Part shown: one piece after another, positions 34,871 through 43,637 of the stretch | How the letters are laid out: each line of letters begins with the position of its first letter | Position numbering within the stretch: the stretch's first letter is position 1 | Assembly: GCF_000974445.1 (NCBI RefSeq) | Contig: NZ_BBOJ01000034.1 | Coordinates: forward strand, 1 to 64,000 | Direction of reading: 5' to 3' | Source: Lentzea aerocolonigenes | Lineage (GTDB): Bacteria; Actinomycetota; Actinomycetes; Mycobacteriales; Pseudonocardiaceae | Length of the DNA: 64,000 bases | The notes under the pieces: model-generated | Told to the model about the DNA's origin: nothing | Seen by the model: the letters and a program-made list of their open reading frames with translations, nothing else | The model's database searches: none | Program-made: the position numbers and the translations under genes

Positions 34871-34966
34871 ACGGTCCGTATGGGCTAATCGACCCGTGCG
34901 GAATCAGTCCCGTGTCCACATGGTTGGCTTTGGACGAGACAGGAACGATTGTTCAGGAGGAGTGCG

Positions 34967-35854
34967 GTGGACCCGGAGAACCTGTACGAGGTGGACTCGG
35001 AGGTGCCGGACCTGACAGGCGCGGTGTTGCTGCACCACTTCGAGGGTTTCATGGACGCGGGCGCCGCCGGCCGCCTGCTTTCCGAGCACCTGCTGGAGAC
35101 CCTGGAGAGCCGCGTCGTCGCGCGCTTCGACATCGACGGCCTGATCGACTACCGCTCGCGCCGCCCGCTGATGACCTACGCGACCGACCACTGGGAGGAC
35201 TACGCCGCCCCGCAACTGGTCGTGCACCTGCTGTGGGACAGCGCGGGCCACCCGTTCCTGCTGCTCACCGGCCCCGAGCCGGACCGCGGCTGGGAGGCGT
35301 TCATCCTCGCCGTGCGCTCGCTCATCGACCGGTGGGGCGTGCGTCTGACCGTGGGCTTCCACGGCATTCCCATGGGCGTGCCGCACACACGGCCGTTGAA
35401 CGTCATCGGCCACGCCACGCGTCCCGAGCTGGTGTCCGAGTACCAGCCGTTCTTCAACCGCGTGCAGGTGCCGGGCAACGTCTCCGGCCTGCTGGAGTTC
35501 CGCCTGGGCCAGGCGGGCCACGACGCGATGGGCTTCGCGGCCCAGGTGCCGCACTACCTGGCGCAGTCCCAGTACCCGACCGCCGCGGTGACCCTGCTGG
35601 ACGCCGTCGCGCGCTCGACGGGCCTCGCGTTGCCGATCGGCTCGCTGATCGACGCGGCCCAGGCCGCCGACGCCGAGATCCACCGCCAGGTCGCGGAGTC
35701 CGAGGAGGTCGCGCAGGTGGTGGAAGCGCTCGAGCGGCAGTACGACGCGTTCATCCAGACTGTCGGCAACACCGACCTCCCCAGCGCGGACGAGCTGGGT
35801 GCCGAGTTCGAACGGTTCCTGGCCGAGCAGCAGCGTCCGCCGGACCACCTGTAG
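34967..35854 (+). CDS. PAC2-family protein
   Basis: Protein of 295 residues with the PAC2 (proteasome assembly chaperone 2-like) fold. LTGAVLLHHFEGFMDAGAAG is at the start, and LTVGFHGIPMGVPHTRPLNVIGH and AAQVPHYLAQSQYPTAAVTLL lie centrally. The C-terminal helices complete the actinobacterial form. GTG 34967 is preceded by a perfect AGGAGG at 34956. The role in actinobacteria is not settled; linkage to proteasome function is only by fold. Confidence 0.9.
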   Translation: MDPENLYEVDSEVPDLTGAVLLHHFEGFMDAGAAGRLLSEHLLETLESRVVARFDIDGLIDYRSRRPLMTYATDHWEDYAAPQLVVHLLWDSAGHPFLLLTGPEPDRGWEAFILAVRSLIDRWGVRLTVGFHGIPMGVPHTRPLNVIGHATRPELVSEYQPFFNRVQVPGNVSGLLEFRLGQAGHDAMGFAAQVPHYLAQSQYPTAAVTLLDAVARSTGLALPIGSLIDAAQAADAEIHRQVAESEEVAQVVEALERQYDAFIQTVGNTDLPSADELGAEFERFLAEQQRPPDHL

Positions 35855-35863
35855 GAGCGAGCG

Positions 35864-36223
35864 ATGGCCACCTGGGACGACGTGCGCAGGATCGCCACCT
35901 CCATGCCGGACGTGACGGAGGGGGTGCGGGAGGGCGTCGTCGACTGGAGGGTCAAGGAGAAGCTGTTCGTGTGGGAACGGCCGCTGCGCAAGCTCGACCT
36001 GGCGGCGCTGGGTGCCGCTGCGCCGTCGGGGCCGATCCTGGCGGCGCGGGTGCCGGACCTGGGGGCCAAGGAGGCGTTGCTCGCCTCCGACGACTCCGTG
36101 TACTTCACCACGCCGCACTTCAACGGGTATCCGGCGATCCTGGTGCGGCTGGAGCACATCGGGGTGGGGGAGCTGGAGGAGCTGATCGTGGAGGCCTGGC
36201 ACGCGCGGGCCAGGCGCCGCTAG
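35864..36223 (+). CDS. MmcQ/YjbR family protein
   Basis: A 119-residue protein with the double-wing YjbR fold. TWDDVRRIATSMPDVTEG is at the N-terminus, VKEKLFVWERP in the middle and LEELIVEAWHARARRR at the end. Possible DNA binding or a metabolic role is known only from structure. It follows the PAC2 gene by nine bases with GGAGCGAG, and its stop overlaps the convergent folA stop. Confidence 0.87.
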   Translation: MATWDDVRRIATSMPDVTEGVREGVVDWRVKEKLFVWERPLRKLDLAALGAAAPSGPILAARVPDLGAKEALLASDDSVYFTTPHFNGYPAILVRLEHIGVGELEELIVEAWHARARRR

Positions 36224-36675
36224 TAGCTCACGAACCGGTAGTGCAGCCCCGAACTCGACTCCAGCCACTCGCCGACGTGCACGGGCTCGCGGTCGATCTT
36301 CGGCGCGTACGTGTCGCCCTCGAACGGCTCGCGCACCTCGGTCACCTCGACCCGGTCCGCGAACGGCAGCGTCGCCGCGTACACCGCCGACCCGCCCATC
36401 ACCCACACGTCGCCGGTCACGTCTGCCAGGGCCTTCTCCAGCGAGGAGAACGTCTCGGCGCCCTCCTGCGGGGTGCGCGAGAGCACCAGGTTGCGGCGGC
36501 CCGGCAGGGGGCGGAAGCGTTCCGGCAGCGACTCCCAGGTGCGCCGGCCCATCAGGACCGCCGAGCCCGCGGTGATCTCCCGGAAGTGCTTCAGGTCCTC
36601 CGGGATGCGCCACGGGATCGCGTTGTCGCGGCCGATCACGCCACCGGGGGCCTGCGCCCAGATCAGGCCGATCAC
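36220..36675 (-). CDS. folA: Dihydrofolate reductase
   Basis: NADPH-dependent reductase of 151 residues that regenerates tetrahydrofolate. Family landmarks are GLIWAQAPGGVIGRDNAIPWRIPEDLKHF (with the active-site acidic residue in PEDL), LMGRRTWESLP and VMGGSAVY. GTG 36675 overlaps the thyA stop by four bases, giving a thyA-folA operon in which the reductase recycles the dihydrofolate made by thymidylate synthase. Confidence 0.96.
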   Translation of the reverse strand: MIGLIWAQAPGGVIGRDNAIPWRIPEDLKHFREITAGSAVLMGRRTWESLPERFRPLPGRRNLVLSRTPQEGAETFSSLEKALADVTGDVWVMGGSAVYAATLPFADRVEVTEVREPFEGDTYAPKIDREPVHVGEWLESSSGLHYRFVSY

Positions 36676-37469
36676 ACCGCCACCGGGGCCTTGATGCCGG
36701 GATGCGGGTCGTAGCCGACGATCTCGAAGTCCTCGTACCTGTAGTCGAACAACGAGGAAGCAGGGGCCAGGCGCAGCGAGGGGAACGGGCGCGCCTCGCG
36801 GCTGAGCTGCAGTTCGACCTGCTCCACGTGGTTGTCGTAGATGTGGCAGTCGCCGCCGGTCCAGATGAAGTCGCCGACGCCGAGGCCGGTCTGGGCGGCG
36901 ATCATGTGGGTCAGCAGGGCGTAGGACGCGATGTTGAACGGCACGCCGAGGAACAGGTCCGCGCTGCGCTGGTAGAGCTGGCACGACAGCTTGCCGTCGG
37001 CGACGTAGAACTGGAAGAACGCGTGGCACGGGGGCAGCGCCATCTGCGGGATCTCGCCCACGTTCCAGGCCGAGACGATGATGCGGCGCGAGTCCGGGTT
37101 CTCCCGCAACGTCCGCAGCACCTCGGCGATCTGGTCGACGTGACCGCCGTCCGGGGTGGGCCACGAGCGCCACTGGACGCCGTAGATCGGGCCGAGCTCA
37201 CCGTCCGAAGGAGCCCATTCGTCCCAGATCGTCACGCCGTGCTCCTGGAGCCACCGCACGTTGCTGTCACCGCGCAGGAACCACAGCAGCTCGTACGCGA
37301 TCGACTTGAAGTGCACCTTCTTCGTCGTGATCAGCGGGAAGCCCGCGGCGAGCGGGTAGCGCAGCTGGTGGCCGAAGATCGACCGCGTGCCGGTGCCGGT
37401 GCGGTCCTCCTTGTGCACGCCCTCCTTCAGGACGTGGCGGAGCAGGTCTTCGTACTGCGTGTCGGGCAT
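36672..37469 (-). CDS. thyA: Thymidylate synthase
   Basis: Folate-dependent dUMP methylase of 265 residues. The catalytic Cys148 lies in ALPPCHAFFQFY. Nucleotide-binding segments QRSADLFLGVPFNIASYALL and GDCHIYDNHVEQ are intact, and RTGTGTRSIFGHQLRYPL is at the N-terminus. The protein matches the family length. Its 5' flank is joined to a truncated flavoprotein gene only about 35 bp upstream, which may have altered its promoter. No strong Shine-Dalgarno is visible. Confidence 0.97.
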   Translation of the reverse strand: MPDTQYEDLLRHVLKEGVHKEDRTGTGTRSIFGHQLRYPLAAGFPLITTKKVHFKSIAYELLWFLRGDSNVRWLQEHGVTIWDEWAPSDGELGPIYGVQWRSWPTPDGGHVDQIAEVLRTLRENPDSRRIIVSAWNVGEIPQMALPPCHAFFQFYVADGKLSCQLYQRSADLFLGVPFNIASYALLTHMIAAQTGLGVGDFIWTGGDCHIYDNHVEQVELQLSREARPFPSLRLAPASSLFDYRYEDFEIVGYDPHPGIKAPVAV

Positions 37470-37499
37470 GCACGCACCATAGCGCCTGTATCGAAGTCC

Positions 37500-38259
37500 G
37501 ATCCGCGATCTGCACCCCGGTCTGTTCGGCCAAGCGCGACGTCGCGTACTGCGGGGTCTTGGACACGGCCAGCGCCTCGATCTCGTCGATCGCGCGGCGG
37601 GCGGCGCCCAGGCAGACGGACGCGACGCCCGCGGCCAGGAAGCTGAAGTACGGGAAGACCGTGATCGGACCCTCGATGCCGGGCGTGACGCCGATCGGCC
37701 ACACGGCACGGCGCAACGGCAGGAAGGCGTTCTCGAGAGAGAAGTCGTGCGAACTCGTGGCACGCAGGCCGGCAGCGTGCCAGGTGTCGTGGATCGTCAC
37801 GTCCGAACGCGGATACACGGCCAGACGCGGGCCAACGGGCGTGAGGGTGCCACCGATGATCCACGAGCAATGCGTGACGGCGCTGCCCCAGCCCCAACGG
37901 CCCGTCACGAGGTAACCGCCGTCGGTCTCGACAGCCTTCCCCAACGGCGCGGCGGTGCCCGCGATCAACGCGCGCGGGTCGCCGAAGACCTCGTCGGCGG
38001 CGTCGACGGGCAGGTACCAGGCCAGCGACGACGAGATCGTGGTCGTCATCGCGGTCCAGCCGGTGGAGGCGTCGGACCGGGAGAGCTCCTGGATCTCGCG
38101 GTTCCACTCGGGCAGGCCCAGCTCGGCGCCGCCGTAGCGCTTCGGGGCGATCAGCCGGTGCACGCCGGCGTCGACGAGCGCGGTCACCACCGGTTCGGTG
38201 AGTGCGCGCTGGTGCTCGGCCGCGGACGCTTCGGCGCGGATCAGGGCGTGGAGATCCAT
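37500..38259 (-). pseudogene. Truncated acyl-CoA-dehydrogenase-fold flavin monooxygenase gene
   Basis: From ATG 38259 a frame encodes about 250 residues of a flavin-dependent monooxygenase of the acyl-CoA dehydrogenase superfamily. Visible segments are GVHRLIAPKRYGGAELGL, DASTGWTAMTTTISSSLAWYLP, GRWGWGSAVTHCSW and FSFLAAGVASVCLGAARRAI. Homology fades after TSRLAEQTGVQIA. The frame then continues out of register through thyA to 37267. Family members have about 370-400 residues, so the C-terminal helical domain is missing. It follows a MarR gene on the same strand and may be inactive. Confidence 0.75.
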
Positions 38260-38281
38260 GCGCGTGATCTTGCCGAGCGCG

Positions 38282-38719
38282 CTACAGCTTGGCGAGCGCC
38301 TCAACGAGTGGCTTGAGCTCCGGAGTTCCGGACGCCTCCTCCAACGACGCGGAGAGCACCTCGTCGTGGGTGGGACGGGCGAGCGCGAGCAGTTCGTGAC
38401 CCTTCTCGGTGACCTCGGTGTAGATGCCGCGACGGTCGGTGGGGCAGAGGTAGCGGGCGAGCAGGCCGCGGTCCTCCAGGCGCGTGACCAGGCGCGTCGT
38501 CGCCGACTGGCTGAGCACCACGGCGCCTGCGAGCTGGTTCATCCGCAGGTGGAAGCCGTCCTGACGGTTGAGCACGTCCAGAACGGTGTACTCGCTGACC
38601 GAGAGTTCGTGAGCCTTCTGCAGGGCTCTCTCGAGGCGGTCCTCGATGCGTGCGTGCAACGCCGCGAGCGTGCGCCAGCCTTGCGCGCGCGCCTGGACGG
38701 CGTCGTCGTCCAGTGACAT
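38282..38719 (-). CDS. MarR-family transcriptional regulator
   Basis: Regulator of 145 residues. The winged helix includes LSVSEYTVLDVLNRQDG, MNQLAGAVVLSQSATTRLVTRLEDRGLLARY and DRRGIYTEVTEKG. It is divergent from an SDR/aldo-keto reductase pair and upstream of the truncated flavoprotein gene. The 83-bp divergent region contains AATAG-N13-CTATT (38736-38758) beside the palindrome GCGTACGC (38759-38766), both plausible operator parts. Confidence 0.92.
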   Translation of the reverse strand: MSLDDDAVQARAQGWRTLAALHARIEDRLERALQKAHELSVSEYTVLDVLNRQDGFHLRMNQLAGAVVLSQSATTRLVTRLEDRGLLARYLCPTDRRGIYTEVTEKGHELLALARPTHDEVLSASLEEASGTPELKPLVEALAKL

Positions 38720-38735
38720 AGGTCAACCCTTCTCA

Positions 38736-38766
38736 AATAGACAGCGTCTGCAACTATTGCGTACGC
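38736..38766. promoter_or_regulatory. Candidate MarR operator region
   Basis: The inverted repeat AATAG...CTATT and the adjoining perfect palindrome GCGTACGC lie midway between the divergent MarR and SDR genes. Confidence 0.4.
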
Positions 38767-38802
38767 TTGTAATCGTCTTCAGCAAGTCTACCGGGGAGAG
38801 AC

Positions 38803-39567
38803 ATGGATCTGTCGGGACGCACGGCCCTGGTGACGGGCTCCACCTCCGGCATCGGCTTCGCCACGGCGGAGGCGCTGCTGAAGGCGGGGGCGTCGGTGGT
38901 CGTCAGCGGTCGCACCGAGGAACGCGTGGCCGAGGCGGTCGGCAAGCTGAGTGGCCACGGTGACGTCCGCGGCATCGCGGCCGACATCGCGACCGCCGAA
39001 GGCGTGGCCGAGGTGGTCGAGCAGCTGCCGGACGTCGACGTGCTCGTCAACAACACGGGGATCTACGGAGCCCGGCCGGTGTTCGAGATCGAGGACGCCG
39101 AGTGGCAGCGGTTCTTCGACACCAACGTCATGTCCGGCGTGCGGCTCGCACGGCACTACACGCCCCGCATGGTCGAACGCGGCTGGGGCCGGGTGATCTT
39201 CGTGAGCAGCGAGTCGTCCGTGTTCACGCCCACCGAGATGGTCCACTACGGCATGACGAAAACCGCGCAGCTCGCCGTCGCGCGCGGCATGGCCCAGGCC
39301 GTGAAGGGCACCGGCGTCACCGTGAACTCGGTGCTGCCCGGCCCGACGCTCACCCCCGGCGTGGAGGAGTTCATCCGCGACCGCGTGGGCGAGGGCGGCG
39401 AGGCCGAGTTCGTCCGCACCGAACGCCCCACCCTGCTGCTGGGCCGGCTGATCCGCCCGCACGAGGTCGCGAACCTCATCACCTACGTCGCGTCGGACCT
39501 GTCGTCCGCGACGACCGGAGCCGCGTTGCGCGTCGACGGCGGCACCGCTCCGACGCTGATCCCGTAA
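38803..39567 (+). CDS. Short-chain dehydrogenase/reductase
   Basis: NAD(P)-dependent oxidoreductase of 254 residues. The cofactor loop is TGSTSGIG, with NNTGIYG, the catalytic Ser in FVSSESS, and YGMTK for Tyr and Lys. The end, ATTGAALRVDGGTAPTLIP, is typical of classical SDRs. Substrate is unknown. GGGGAGAG precedes the ATG. It is 18 bp upstream of an aldo-keto reductase, probably in one operon under the divergent MarR regulator. Confidence 0.92.
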   Translation: MDLSGRTALVTGSTSGIGFATAEALLKAGASVVVSGRTEERVAEAVGKLSGHGDVRGIAADIATAEGVAEVVEQLPDVDVLVNNTGIYGARPVFEIEDAEWQRFFDTNVMSGVRLARHYTPRMVERGWGRVIFVSSESSVFTPTEMVHYGMTKTAQLAVARGMAQAVKGTGVTVNSVLPGPTLTPGVEEFIRDRVGEGGEAEFVRTERPTLLLGRLIRPHEVANLITYVASDLSSATTGAALRVDGGTAPTLIP

Positions 39568-39585
39568 CACGAGTTAGGAACTGGT

Positions 39586-40410
39586 TTGAACACCCTGAAG
39601 CTCAACAACGGCGTCGTCATGCCCCAGTTCGGTTTCGGTGTCTGGCAGGTGCCGGACGCCGAGGCCGCGCCCGCCGTCGCGGAGGCGCTGAAGGCCGGGT
39701 ACCGCAGCATCGACACCGCGGCCGCCTACGGCAACGAGGGCGGTGTCGGCGAGGCCATCGCACAGTCCGATGTGGACCGTGACGACGTCTTCATCACCAC
39801 CAAGCTCTGGAACTCCGACCAGGGCTACGACTCGACGCTGCGCGCGTTCGACGAGTCCCTGAAGAAGCTCAAGCTCGACGTGCTCGACCTCTACCTGATC
39901 CACTGGCCGACGCCCGCCCGCGACCTCTACGTCGACACGTGGAAGGCGTTCGTGCAGTTGCAGAAGGAGGGCCGCGTCCGCGCGATCGGCGTCTCCAACT
40001 TCCAGCCCGCGCACCTGCGCCGCCTGATCGACGAGACCGGCGTCGTCCCCGCGGTGAACCAGGTCGAGCTGCACCCGTACCTGCAGCAGAGCGACCTGCG
40101 CGTCTTCCACGCCCAGCACGGCATCGAGACCGAGGCCTGGTCGCCGCTCGGCCAGGGCGGCGAGCTGTTGAACGACCCGGTGGTCACCGAGATCGCCGCA
40201 CGCCACCAGCGTTCCGCGGCCCAGGTCGTGCTGCGCTGGCACGTGCAGCTCGGCACGATCGTGATCCCGAAGTCCGTGACGCCGGCGCGGATCCGCGAGA
40301 ACATCGCCGTGTTCGACTTCGAGCTGTCGGACGAGGAGATCGCGGCGCTGTCCACTCTGGACCGCGGCGGCCGCATCGGCCCGAACCCGGACGAGTTCAA
40401 CCAGGCCTGA
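39586..40410 (+). CDS. Aldo/keto reductase
   Basis: NADPH-dependent carbonyl reductase of 274 residues from a TTG start. The tetrad includes Asp in SIDTAAAYGNE, Tyr in the same segment, Lys in TTKLWNSDQG and His in LIHWPTP. The cofactor motif IPKSVTPARIREN is present. It resembles the 2,5-diketo-gluconate reductase group; the physiological substrate is not evident. A strong terminator hairpin lies just downstream. Confidence 0.93.
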   Translation: MNTLKLNNGVVMPQFGFGVWQVPDAEAAPAVAEALKAGYRSIDTAAAYGNEGGVGEAIAQSDVDRDDVFITTKLWNSDQGYDSTLRAFDESLKKLKLDVLDLYLIHWPTPARDLYVDTWKAFVQLQKEGRVRAIGVSNFQPAHLRRLIDETGVVPAVNQVELHPYLQQSDLRVFHAQHGIETEAWSPLGQGGELLNDPVVTEIAARHQRSAAQVVLRWHVQLGTIVIPKSVTPARIRENIAVFDFELSDEEIAALSTLDRGGRIGPNPDEFNQA

Positions 40411-40417
40411 GAAAGTA

Positions 40418-40456
40418 CGAAGCCCCGGTCCGCCTCTCTCGCGGTCCGGGGCTTCG
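40418..40456. terminator. Terminator hairpin
   Basis: The 11-bp stem CGAAGCCCCGG/CCGGGGCTTCG is extended inward by CCG/CGG after one T-T mismatch. It lies between the convergent aldo-keto reductase and ABC permease genes. Confidence 0.88.
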
Positions 40457-40481
40457 CCGGCAACGGGCCTGCCTCCTTCTT

Positions 40482-41807
40482 CTAGGCCCGCATGACTGTG
40501 GCGATCGGGATCCGTGCCGCCCGGATGGCCGGGATGAGGCCACCGAGCACACCGGCGATCAGACCGGCGATGACACCGGCCATGCCCGCCTCCCAGGGGA
40601 AAACGGTGCCCTGCAACGACGGGAACCGGTGTCCGAACATCATCAGCGCCACCTGCAACCCCGCCGCGCCCGCGCCGATCGCCAGCGCGGCGGTCAGCAG
40701 GCCCGTCAGCAACGTCTCGGCGAGCACGATGCCCGCGAGCAGCATGCGCGACATGCCCACCGCGCGGCGCAGGGCGAACTCCTCGACGCGCTCACCGACG
40801 GTGGCGAGGCCGACGTTCAGGATGCCCGCGACGCCGATCAGCAGCACCAGGAACGCCATGCCGAGGAAGATCAGCCGCATGATCTTCAGCTGGGACTCCA
40901 TGCGCTCCTTGGAGTTCACCGTCTGGAAGTGCAGCTGGTTCTGGTCGATGCCGGCGCCGACGAGCTTGGCCTTCAGCAGCTGCTGGAGGTCGCCTGAGTC
41001 CGGCTGGAGGTAGACCTCGAGTTGGGTGCCGCCGCGGAACCTGTTGGCGTCGGTGTTCGCGGGCGCCGAGGGCATCCACGTGCGCAGCTCGTCGAGGCGC
41101 ATGTAGATCCGCGGCGAGCCGCTGCCGTCCTCCACCACGCCGACGATCTGCGGGGTCACGTGGTGGGTGGCGCCCTCGATCATCATCTCACCGGGGATCC
41201 GGTACCGGGTGAGGCCCTTGGCGGCTTCCTCGTTCAGCACGATCCTGGGCGCGAGCGCCGGCGCGGTCGTGAAGTCGAGCCAGCTGCCGGAGATCGGCCG
41301 GTACGGCTTGAACGGCCGGATGTCGCCGGTCAGCGCGACCATGCTGACCTCGATCGCCTGGCCGTCCGGCTTCTTCTCGGGCTTCTTCTGCTCCTGGCAC
41401 ACGCCGCTGGAGTCGCAGTACATCTCGGGGCCGTAGTAGTTGCCGCCCTTACCCGCGTACTCGAACGGCATGCCGCCCTCGTTGATCGGCCGCACGCCCG
41501 GCTCACCGATGATCGCCTGAGAGCTGATCATCGCCACCGCGTCGGCACGACCCTTCAGGGTGGACTCCACGATGCCCGGCGCGCCCTTCTCGCCGGGGAT
41601 GTAGCCCATGATCGTGCCGTCCTTGCCGGCCTGGAGCTCGACGTCGGTGAGCATCGCGCGTTCGGCGATCGCGGCCCCCGCCTGCACCGTCACGACCGCG
41701 AGCACGCCGAGGAACAGCGACACCATCGACAGGAACGTGCGCAGCTTGCGGGCGCGGATGCCCTGTCCGCCGATGACGAGGGCGGACCGCAACTTGCCGG
41801 AGAACAT
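40482..41807 (-). CDS. ABC transporter permease, MacB/FtsX type
   Basis: Permease of 441 residues. One N-terminal helix (TFLSMVSLFLGVLAVVTVQAG) is followed by a large external domain (about residues 60-300) and three C-terminal helices with the FtsX signature (IGVAGILNVGLATVGERVEEFALRRAVG). With the ATPase and adaptor upstream it forms a MacAB-like tripartite system, which in Gram-positives exports peptides or lipophilic molecules or signals at the membrane. Cargo is unknown. It follows the ATPase directly. Confidence 0.92.
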   Translation of the reverse strand: MFSGKLRSALVIGGQGIRARKLRTFLSMVSLFLGVLAVVTVQAGAAIAERAMLTDVELQAGKDGTIMGYIPGEKGAPGIVESTLKGRADAVAMISSQAIIGEPGVRPINEGGMPFEYAGKGGNYYGPEMYCDSSGVCQEQKKPEKKPDGQAIEVSMVALTGDIRPFKPYRPISGSWLDFTTAPALAPRIVLNEEAAKGLTRYRIPGEMMIEGATHHVTPQIVGVVEDGSGSPRIYMRLDELRTWMPSAPANTDANRFRGGTQLEVYLQPDSGDLQQLLKAKLVGAGIDQNQLHFQTVNSKERMESQLKIMRLIFLGMAFLVLLIGVAGILNVGLATVGERVEEFALRRAVGMSRMLLAGIVLAETLLTGLLTAALAIGAGAAGLQVALMMFGHRFPSLQGTVFPWEAGMAGVIAGLIAGVLGGLIPAIRAARIPIATVMRA

Positions 41808-42505
41808 CAGTTGAACCGCCCGTCGCGCAGCTCCAGCACGCGGCCCATCTTGCGCGCGTGGTCGTGGTCGTGCGTGACCAGCACGAGGCCGCAGCCCTGC
41901 CTGGTCGTGTTGAGCAGCACCTCGACGACGAGGTTGCCGGTCTCCGTGTCGAGCGCGCCGGTCGGCTCGTCGGCGAGGATCACGCGCGGCTGGCGGACGA
42001 GCGCGCGGGCGATCGCGACGCGCTGCTGCTCACCACCGGAGAGCCTGGAGGGCTTGGACTTCGCGAGGTGCGCGATGCCGACCTGCTCCAGCGCCTCCAT
42101 CACCTGCTGCTTGCGCTTGCGGCGGGCCGACCAGCCCTGGCCGTTCACCAGCGCCATCGCCACGTTCTGCGCCGCGGTGAGGTGCTTGAGCAGGAAGAAG
42201 CGCTGGAACACGAACCCGAACTCGGCGCTGCGCAGTGCGGCTGCCCTGCGTTCCGGCACTCGTGTGATGTCGTTGCCGTGCAGGAAGTACTGGCCTTCGT
42301 CGGCACGGTCGAAGAGCCCGATCAACGACAGCAGCGTCGACTTGCCGGAGCCGGACCTGCCGAGGATCGCCACGCTCTGTCCCGGGTGGACGGTCAGGTC
42401 CACACCGGACAGGATCGTGCGCGGTTCCTCCTGGCCCTTCAGGACTTTCGTGATGCCGTTGAGCTGGAGCAGCGGCGCCTGGACCTGAACCTGTGGTGCG
42501 GTCAT
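41807..42505 (-). CDS. ABC transporter ATP-binding protein, MacB type
   Basis: ATPase of 232 residues. Walker A is GRSGSGKS, the signature LSGGEQQRVAIARAL, Walker B VILADEP followed by TGALD, and the switch His is in VTHDHDHA. It belongs to the LolD/MacB group. Its ATG overlaps the adaptor stop (TGATG), and its end abuts the permease start, so all three are one operon. Confidence 0.95.
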   Translation of the reverse strand: MTAPQVQVQAPLLQLNGITKVLKGQEEPRTILSGVDLTVHPGQSVAILGRSGSGKSTLLSLIGLFDRADEGQYFLHGNDITRVPERRAAALRSAEFGFVFQRFFLLKHLTAAQNVAMALVNGQGWSARRKRKQQVMEALEQVGIAHLAKSKPSRLSGGEQQRVAIARALVRQPRVILADEPTGALDTETGNLVVEVLLNTTRQGCGLVLVTHDHDHARKMGRVLELRDGRFN

Positions 42506-43497
42506 CACGGTCCCGTCGGCTTCTGCTGCGGCTCGCCGCCCTGCTGCTGGCCTTCCGGCAGGTTCGGGCCGGGCACCGCGAGCTCCTCGTCGCCGGTGAG
42601 ACCCGACTTGATCTCGATGACCTTGCCGTCGGTGAGGCCGAGCGTCACGTCGGTGGTGCGGCGCGAACCGTCGGGCTGCATCACGTCGACCTTGCCCTTG
42701 CCCTGCTGACCGGCCACGGCTTCGACGGGAACGACCAGCGCCTGCGCCGACTTGCCGGTGGTGACCTCGATCGACGCGCTGGCGCCGTTGATCATCTGCA
42801 CGTCCGCGGGCGCGGTGCACACGATGCGCAGGCCGGTCGCCGAGCTCGGCGTCTGCGGCTGGTCCTTGGGCTGCTGCGGCTGCGGGTCCTTCTGGTCCTT
42901 CTGGTCCTTGGTGTCCGGCGTGACCGGCGGCTTCTCCGGGATCGTGCCCTGCGGCAGCGCGGCGATCGTGCCGAGCACGGTGCACGGGAACGGGCCTGGA
43001 CCGTTCTTGATCTGCACCGTCACGTCGGTCAGCGCACCGCTGATCTTGTACGCCTGCTGGCCGTCGATGTCGCCGACGATCGCGTAGCCGACGTGCTTGG
43101 CCGTCGCGAGCGGCATGCCCGCCGTCACCGTCGCCTTGTCGTCGACCAGACGTCCGCTGAACGTCGAACCGGCCGGCGCCTCCACGTAGTTCGGCGCCCC
43201 GTCCTTCCACACCGTCGCGACCCGGATGGGCTTGGTGGGCGTGCCGTTGGGCGTCGGGACGTCGAAGTACCGCACCTGGCCCGCGACCGGCGCGACGAGC
43301 CCGAACGTCGGGTTCATCTCGACCTTGCCGGCGATGCTGAGCTTCGTGGTCATGTCCTGCTTGGTCGGCTTGACCTTGGTCATCTGCGTGCCGCGCGGTG
43401 CCAGCTCCGGGTTGGCCTTGTCCGGACCTGACGGACTGCACGCCGCCACGGCGACCGTGACCAGCGCGCACAGCGGCGCGAGAACGATTTTGCGCAC
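42505..43497 (-). CDS. Lipoprotein adaptor (HlyD/MacA-like) of the ABC system
   Basis: Protein of 330 residues. The signal ends in lipobox VAAC (Cys about residue 19). A barrel-sandwich/beta-domain region is visible (LSIAGKVEMNPTFGLVAPVAGQVRYF; ATVTAGMPLATAKHVGYAIVG), and the central helical hairpin of MacA is replaced by a Lys/Asp/Gln/Pro-rich stretch. A beta-barrel with ALVVPVEAVAG follows. GTG 43497 is supported by GGGGGA five bases upstream and an immediate signal peptide. Confidence 0.87.
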   Translation of the reverse strand: MRKIVLAPLCALVTVAVAACSPSGPDKANPELAPRGTQMTKVKPTKQDMTTKLSIAGKVEMNPTFGLVAPVAGQVRYFDVPTPNGTPTKPIRVATVWKDGAPNYVEAPAGSTFSGRLVDDKATVTAGMPLATAKHVGYAIVGDIDGQQAYKISGALTDVTVQIKNGPGPFPCTVLGTIAALPQGTIPEKPPVTPDTKDQKDQKDPQPQQPKDQPQTPSSATGLRIVCTAPADVQMINGASASIEVTTGKSAQALVVPVEAVAGQQGKGKVDVMQPDGSRRTTDVTLGLTDGKVIEIKSGLTGDEELAVPGPNLPEGQQQGGEPQQKPTGP

Positions 43498-43637
43498 GAA
43501 TGTCCCCCATGTCGTTTCAACCAACCTACCGATAAGGACACCTGATCGGTCCGGGAGGTTGCATCGGACTTTCGGCCGATGTCGCATCGACCTGGTGGCC
43601 ACGGGTATCCGGTGTGTTGACCGGAAGGAGAAGACCT

